Shown here one piece after another: positions 30,839 to 33,894 of a DNA stretch of 33,894 nt (positions are counted from its first letter, which is position 1; each line of letters opens with the position of its first letter). Under the pieces are notes generated by a model. The model saw nothing but the letters and a program-made list of their open reading frames with translations, was not told where the DNA came from and made no database searches. Made by a program: the position numbers and the translations under genes. Origin of the DNA: an uncultured Neomegalonema sp. (lineage in GTDB: Bacteria > Pseudomonadota > Alphaproteobacteria > Rhodobacterales > Rhodobacteraceae); the NCBI GenBank assembly GCA_937995735.1, contig CALKIZ010000034.1, forward strand, positions 1-33,894, written 5' to 3'.

Positions 30839-33202
30839 ATGTCGCGACACACGGTGCTTCTTGCAGTCGTCGCATTATCTGCTGTGTTTGGATTGCCTGA
30901 GGCTTCCGAATTTGCACTCGGGGTTGTCGCTCTTTTTCGCTCACCTAACAATAAAGAACCGCGTGGAGCGGAAAGCCTTGGGTTTTCTCTACTGCAAAAT
31001 TCCCCCAAACCGCATCTGCTGACAAACGAGTTCGGCGTTATCCAAGATGCCAATACTGCCGCGCATAAGATCGCTGAGGCGTTAAAGACGTCATGTTCGA
31101 AAGGCGCTCATATTAGGGGTCTGTTTAGTGCGGACCCAAGTGCGGAACAAAAAATTTATCAAATCGTGCGCAGCGCTGCGGATAATCAATCTGGCAGCAT
31201 CAAGTTTGCATTGAAGGATAAAGCGTTCTCGATAAGTGCGGACGTGTCTTCAACCAGCTCGCAAAATCTCATGCTTTGGGCATTGGAGCAGATTGAAACT
31301 CAGACTGAGATGGCCGACGCACAAATCGACAGCACACTCCTTGATTCGGCTCCGGTTGGCTTTTTTAGTGCTGATCGAGGCGGCAAAATTATTTCTATGA
31401 ATGATACTTTGTCGCGTTGGATCGGACAGGATTGGCCCCAAGCGGACGGTGCTGAAGATTTAACGTTGGCGGATATATTTGCTGATGGTGCGCGTCGCCT
31501 TTCTCCTGCTCTTGCAAGAATAGGGGAAACGATCACCGAAAGCGCGACGCTAAGCACGACGGACGGAGAAACCCGCCCCATTCAGGTTGTTCAATCTCTG
31601 GATTCATCGGAAGAGGGCGAAGCGATTACGCGCTCGTTTGTCTTTCCAAACACTCCTAAAAGCGAAGTGGCCGTCGGGACAGCAACAGGTTCTCGCTTAG
31701 TCCGGTATCTTGATGACGCACCGGTAGCCATTGCACTCACATCCACTGACGGCAAGATTTTAGAGGCCAATGATATGTTGGTCGAAATATCAGGCGGGCA
31801 GGCTCGTGTTGGGGCAGATGTATCGCTGGCGGTTCGGGAAGAAGACCGCAACGAAGTCCGGGAGCGCATCTCGGAAGTGGTTGGCGGTGAAGAAAGCGCG
31901 GTTCCACTAGAAGTCAAAGTCACGAGTGACAATGAAGGGGGACACGAAGCTCGCTTTCATTGTCACACGATCAATACGGATCGTGGCCCGCTGTTATTGA
32001 ACTATCTGATCGACGTCACCGAGATGAAAAAGATCGAGCACCAGCTTGCTCAGGTTCAAAAGATGCAGGCTGTTGGTCAACTTGCGGGCGGCATCGCGCA
32101 CGATGTCAACAACGTCTTGACGGCGATCCGGGGGCATTGCGATCTGCTCATGCTCCGTCACCATGAGGGCGATCCGGATTTTGAATACCTCAATCAAATT
32201 CGCTCGCAAACCGAACGTGCCGCCGAAGTTATCTCGCAGCTCCTAGCGTATTCCCGCCGTCAAACCATGCGCCGCGAAATCACGCAACTGACCGACACGC
32301 TTGATGATATGAAATTCATGCTCAGTCACTTAACGACCGAGCGTGTAACCTTCAAAGTCCAACATGCTCGGGATTTGGGGCTTGTTCGGATTGACCGGAG
32401 CGAATTCCAGCGCGTGATTATGAACCTCGCGGTTAATGCCGGTCATGCAATGCCTGAAGGCGGCAATCTGGAGATGAGAACCAGCAACGTCGCTGCGGAT
32501 GATCCGATTATCGAAGCATACGATGTGATGACGCCCGGCGCATACGTCCAGATCGAAATCAGTGATACCGGTTCGGGAATTTCGCAAGAGAACTTGGAAA
32601 AAATCTTTGAGCCGTTCTTTACGACGAAAGGTCAGGGACAGGGCACGGGCCTTGGTCTTTCAACAGTCTACGGCATCATCAAACAGATGAACGGCTTTAT
32701 CTTCTGTGAGAGCGAGATGGGCGTTGGAACAAAGTTCCGCATCTTCTTGCCGCGCTTTGAAGGAAAAATTCCAAACGAAGAGCCTGTCGTTGCGAAAAAA
32801 GCGCCGACTAAAAAGCCGCGCGATCTAACCGGAACCGGCTGTGTCTTGCTCGTAGAAGACGAGGATGCAGTGCGCAGCTTCGCTGTGCGGGCACTTGAAT
32901 TACGCGGTTATAAAGTCCTCGCGGCAGCGGGCGGTGAAGAAGCTCTTGAGATTGTTATGGAAGATCCCGACGCAATCGACCTGATTGTGTCTGATGTTAT
33001 TATGCCCGGTATGACCGGCCCCGATATGATGCGTAAAGTTCGCGAAGTCCGTCAGGATATTTTGTTTATCTTCATATCAGGCTACGCCGAAGACGCTTTC
33101 CGCGAGGAAATGCTGGAAGACGAAAACTTCCGCTTCCTACCCAAACCGTTCTCGCTGAACGACCTCGCCGTTAAGGTGAAAGAAGCCTTCGACGAGGAAT
33201 GA
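30839..33202 (+). CDS. cckA: Hybrid sensor histidine kinase/response regulator CckA
   Basis: The 787-aa protein has a hydrophobic N-terminus (about 5-32), three PAS-like regions (about 47, 165 and 285 onward), HisKA with the phosphorylated His421 in GQLAGGIAHDVNNVLTAIRG, HATPase_c with NLAVNAGHAMPEGG, FEPFFTTKGQGQGTGLGLST, and a C-terminal receiver with Asp719 in DLIVSDVIMPGMTG. The block VQKMQAVGQLAGGIAHD and the domain order identify CckA. CckA passes phosphate via ChpT to CtrA, and in R. capsulatus this pathway controls GTA production and release. The ATG at 30839 is preceded by AAGGGG; a TTG at 30821 and ATG at 30833 are alternatives. N7 instead of F in HDFNN (HDVNN) is a mild variation. 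Confidence 0.93.
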   Translation: MSRHTVLLAVVALSAVFGLPEASEFALGVVALFRSPNNKEPRGAESLGFSLLQNSPKPHLLTNEFGVIQDANTAAHKIAEALKTSCSKGAHIRGLFSADPSAEQKIYQIVRSAADNQSGSIKFALKDKAFSISADVSSTSSQNLMLWALEQIETQTEMADAQIDSTLLDSAPVGFFSADRGGKIISMNDTLSRWIGQDWPQADGAEDLTLADIFADGARRLSPALARIGETITESATLSTTDGETRPIQVVQSLDSSEEGEAITRSFVFPNTPKSEVAVGTATGSRLVRYLDDAPVAIALTSTDGKILEANDMLVEISGGQARVGADVSLAVREEDRNEVRERISEVVGGEESAVPLEVKVTSDNEGGHEARFHCHTINTDRGPLLLNYLIDVTEMKKIEHQLAQVQKMQAVGQLAGGIAHDVNNVLTAIRGHCDLLMLRHHEGDPDFEYLNQIRSQTERAAEVISQLLAYSRRQTMRREITQLTDTLDDMKFMLSHLTTERVTFKVQHARDLGLVRIDRSEFQRVIMNLAVNAGHAMPEGGNLEMRTSNVAADDPIIEAYDVMTPGAYVQIEISDTGSGISQENLEKIFEPFFTTKGQGQGTGLGLSTVYGIIKQMNGFIFCESEMGVGTKFRIFLPRFEGKIPNEEPVVAKKAPTKKPRDLTGTGCVLLVEDEDAVRSFAVRALELRGYKVLAAAGGEEALEIVMEDPDAIDLIVSDVIMPGMTGPDMMRKVREVRQDILFIFISGYAEDAFREEMLEDENFRFLPKPFSLNDLAVKVKEAFDEE

Positions 33203-33209
33203 GATAGGC

Positions 33210-33249
33210 AGTCATGGATGTAGATTATTCCGCATCCATGACTAACTTT
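33210..33249. terminator. Bidirectional stem-loop between cckA and the RNA ligase fragment
   Basis: AGTCATGGATG (33210-33220) and CATCCATGACT (33233-33243) are exact reverse complements with a 12-nt loop, followed by AACTTTT. It lies between the converging stops of the two genes. Confidence 0.75.
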
Positions 33250-33260
33250 TGTGGTTTGCC

Positions 33261-33752
33261 TTATCCGACTTCAACTTGTGGCAAGCCATCGGTTGACCAT
33301 TGAAACCCATACATTTCTCTGACGGCATCGATTCTCGTTCCGCTTCGCGAGGCCCAAACAAGATGCTGTTTTACGGCCTCCCGCACTTCACGCCCATCGA
33401 GAGCAGAGAATGCCGCCGCGCAGAGGTGTTTAGGCAAGGTTTTTTGTGCTGCGATTGCAAAGTCGCGTCGCTCCTTATCTTCATGTTCTTCAACAAAGGC
33501 CTCTACTTGATTCGTATGATTTGAAAGAGCGTTTTCGACCTGTGACTGGTAATCCAGCAGCCTTGCAGCCGCGTCTGGCGTTATCAGTGGGATTACGTCA
33601 TCGACTGCGTTGGTTAAGACCCACGCCAATACGTTCTTCTCACTATGTAACCCGGCGAAAGCACGGTGACGTAGTACGTAAGCATCGGCTTTTATCTTTA
33701 CACGGTGTCCGTCATCGAATGCGATGACATATCCTTCGACGTCCTCCAGCGC
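33261..33752 (-). pseudogene. T4 RNA ligase 1-like gene, C-terminal part, broken upstream
   Basis: The minus-strand frame ending at 33261 is open back to a TGA at 33753-33755 and encodes 163 residues. It begins with LEDVEGYVIAFDDGHRVKIK and ADAYVLRHRAFAGLHSEKNV, which resemble nucleotidyltransferase motifs IV and V of T4 Rnl1-type RNA ligases (EGxVI and KIKxxxY...HR). A helical C-terminal region follows to EMYGFQWSTDGLPQVEVG. There is no ATG or GTG before this motif, and the frame is closed just upstream, so the lysine-nucleotide motif I part cannot be joined in frame. A TTG at 33629 would give only a 122-aa stub. It is probably a frameshifted gene whose 5' part continues past the window edge in another frame. 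Confidence 0.6.
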
Positions 33753-33755
33753 TCA

Positions 33756-33894
33756 CCCTACACGACTCTCGGTGTTCGAGTTGAGTGACGCTTGATCCGC
33801 TTCCAAGGTTTGAAGGCGTTTTCGTCGCCTGCCCTGAGGAAGTTTCGGAGCAGATCGAAGCCGGTTCGGAACCATGATTTTGCGAAGTAGCCAT
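33756..33894 (-). other. Window-edge stretch upstream of the RNA ligase fragment
   Basis: All three minus-strand frames are open from the window edge for some distance and then close before 33752. One gives GYFAKSWFRTGFDLLRNFLR and further residues before a stop, which might be the continuation of the ligase gene in another frame. I could not confirm any of them as coding. Confidence 0.25.

Overview
The window looks like an alphaproteobacterial chromosome segment of moderate GC content. The basis is a Rhodobacter capsulatus-type gene transfer agent (RcGTA-like) structural cluster, a CckA-type hybrid histidine kinase preceded by a perfect CtrA box, and many dispersed palindromic intergenic repeats. 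A Caulobacterales/Hyphomonadaceae-like or related lineage is a guess, not shown by the sequence.

Left flank (1-2610): the 3'-truncated end of a LysR regulator gene diverges from an acyl-CoA dehydrogenase-like gene. That enzyme lacks both usual catalytic glutamates and carries Gln246, as I recall for acyl-CoA desulfinases. A DUF1902/HicA toxin-antitoxin pair follows, with a perfect inverted repeat upstream of it. From 2611 to 3022 there is no gene, but a 94-bp nested palindromic element.

GTA-like cluster (3023-23071): gene order matches RcGTA from portal to 'megatron': portal, prohead protease, major capsid, two head-tail connectors, DUF3168 terminator, tail tube, two small tail chaperones (one of 57 aa), short tape measure, DUF2460, DUF2163 hub, NlpC/P60 peptidase and the 1255-aa TIM-barrel host-contact protein. 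A DUF2793 tail-fibre protein and a lysis-like module follow: GH108 endolysin, lipoprotein, predicted trypsin-like protease and two small membrane proteins. No terminase gene lies upstream of the portal. The head half is broken up by four extra cassettes: a secreted protein with four identical-spacing six-cysteine repeats, a DUF2177 membrane protein, a GNAT-like plus acidic small protein pair, and a membrane-anchored coiled-coil protein. Three of the four end at strong stem-loops, and repeat-rich non-coding DNA separates the blocks. An 80-bp repeat present in opposite orientations (6607-6686 and 11802-11882) brackets the capsid-to-DUF3168 block.

Right flank (23072-33894): a DksA/TraR zinc-finger gene carries an in-frame amber codon. 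Then come cysE, a convergent DUF502 membrane protein plus GhrA-like 2-hydroxyacid dehydrogenase pair, a secreted Gln/Pro-rich repeat protein with a tandem 48-bp repeat, a maleate isomerase/Asp-Glu racemase family enzyme, a Tat-exported DUF882 peptidase, an RsmB-like rRNA methyltransferase, CckA, and the broken 3' part of a T4 RNA ligase 1-like gene at the edge. CckA-ChpT-CtrA signalling controls GTA production and release in R. capsulatus, so a cckA gene with its own CtrA box about 8 kb from this cluster is a plausible regulatory connection. Physical proximity alone does not prove it.

No tRNA, rRNA or CRISPR array was seen.
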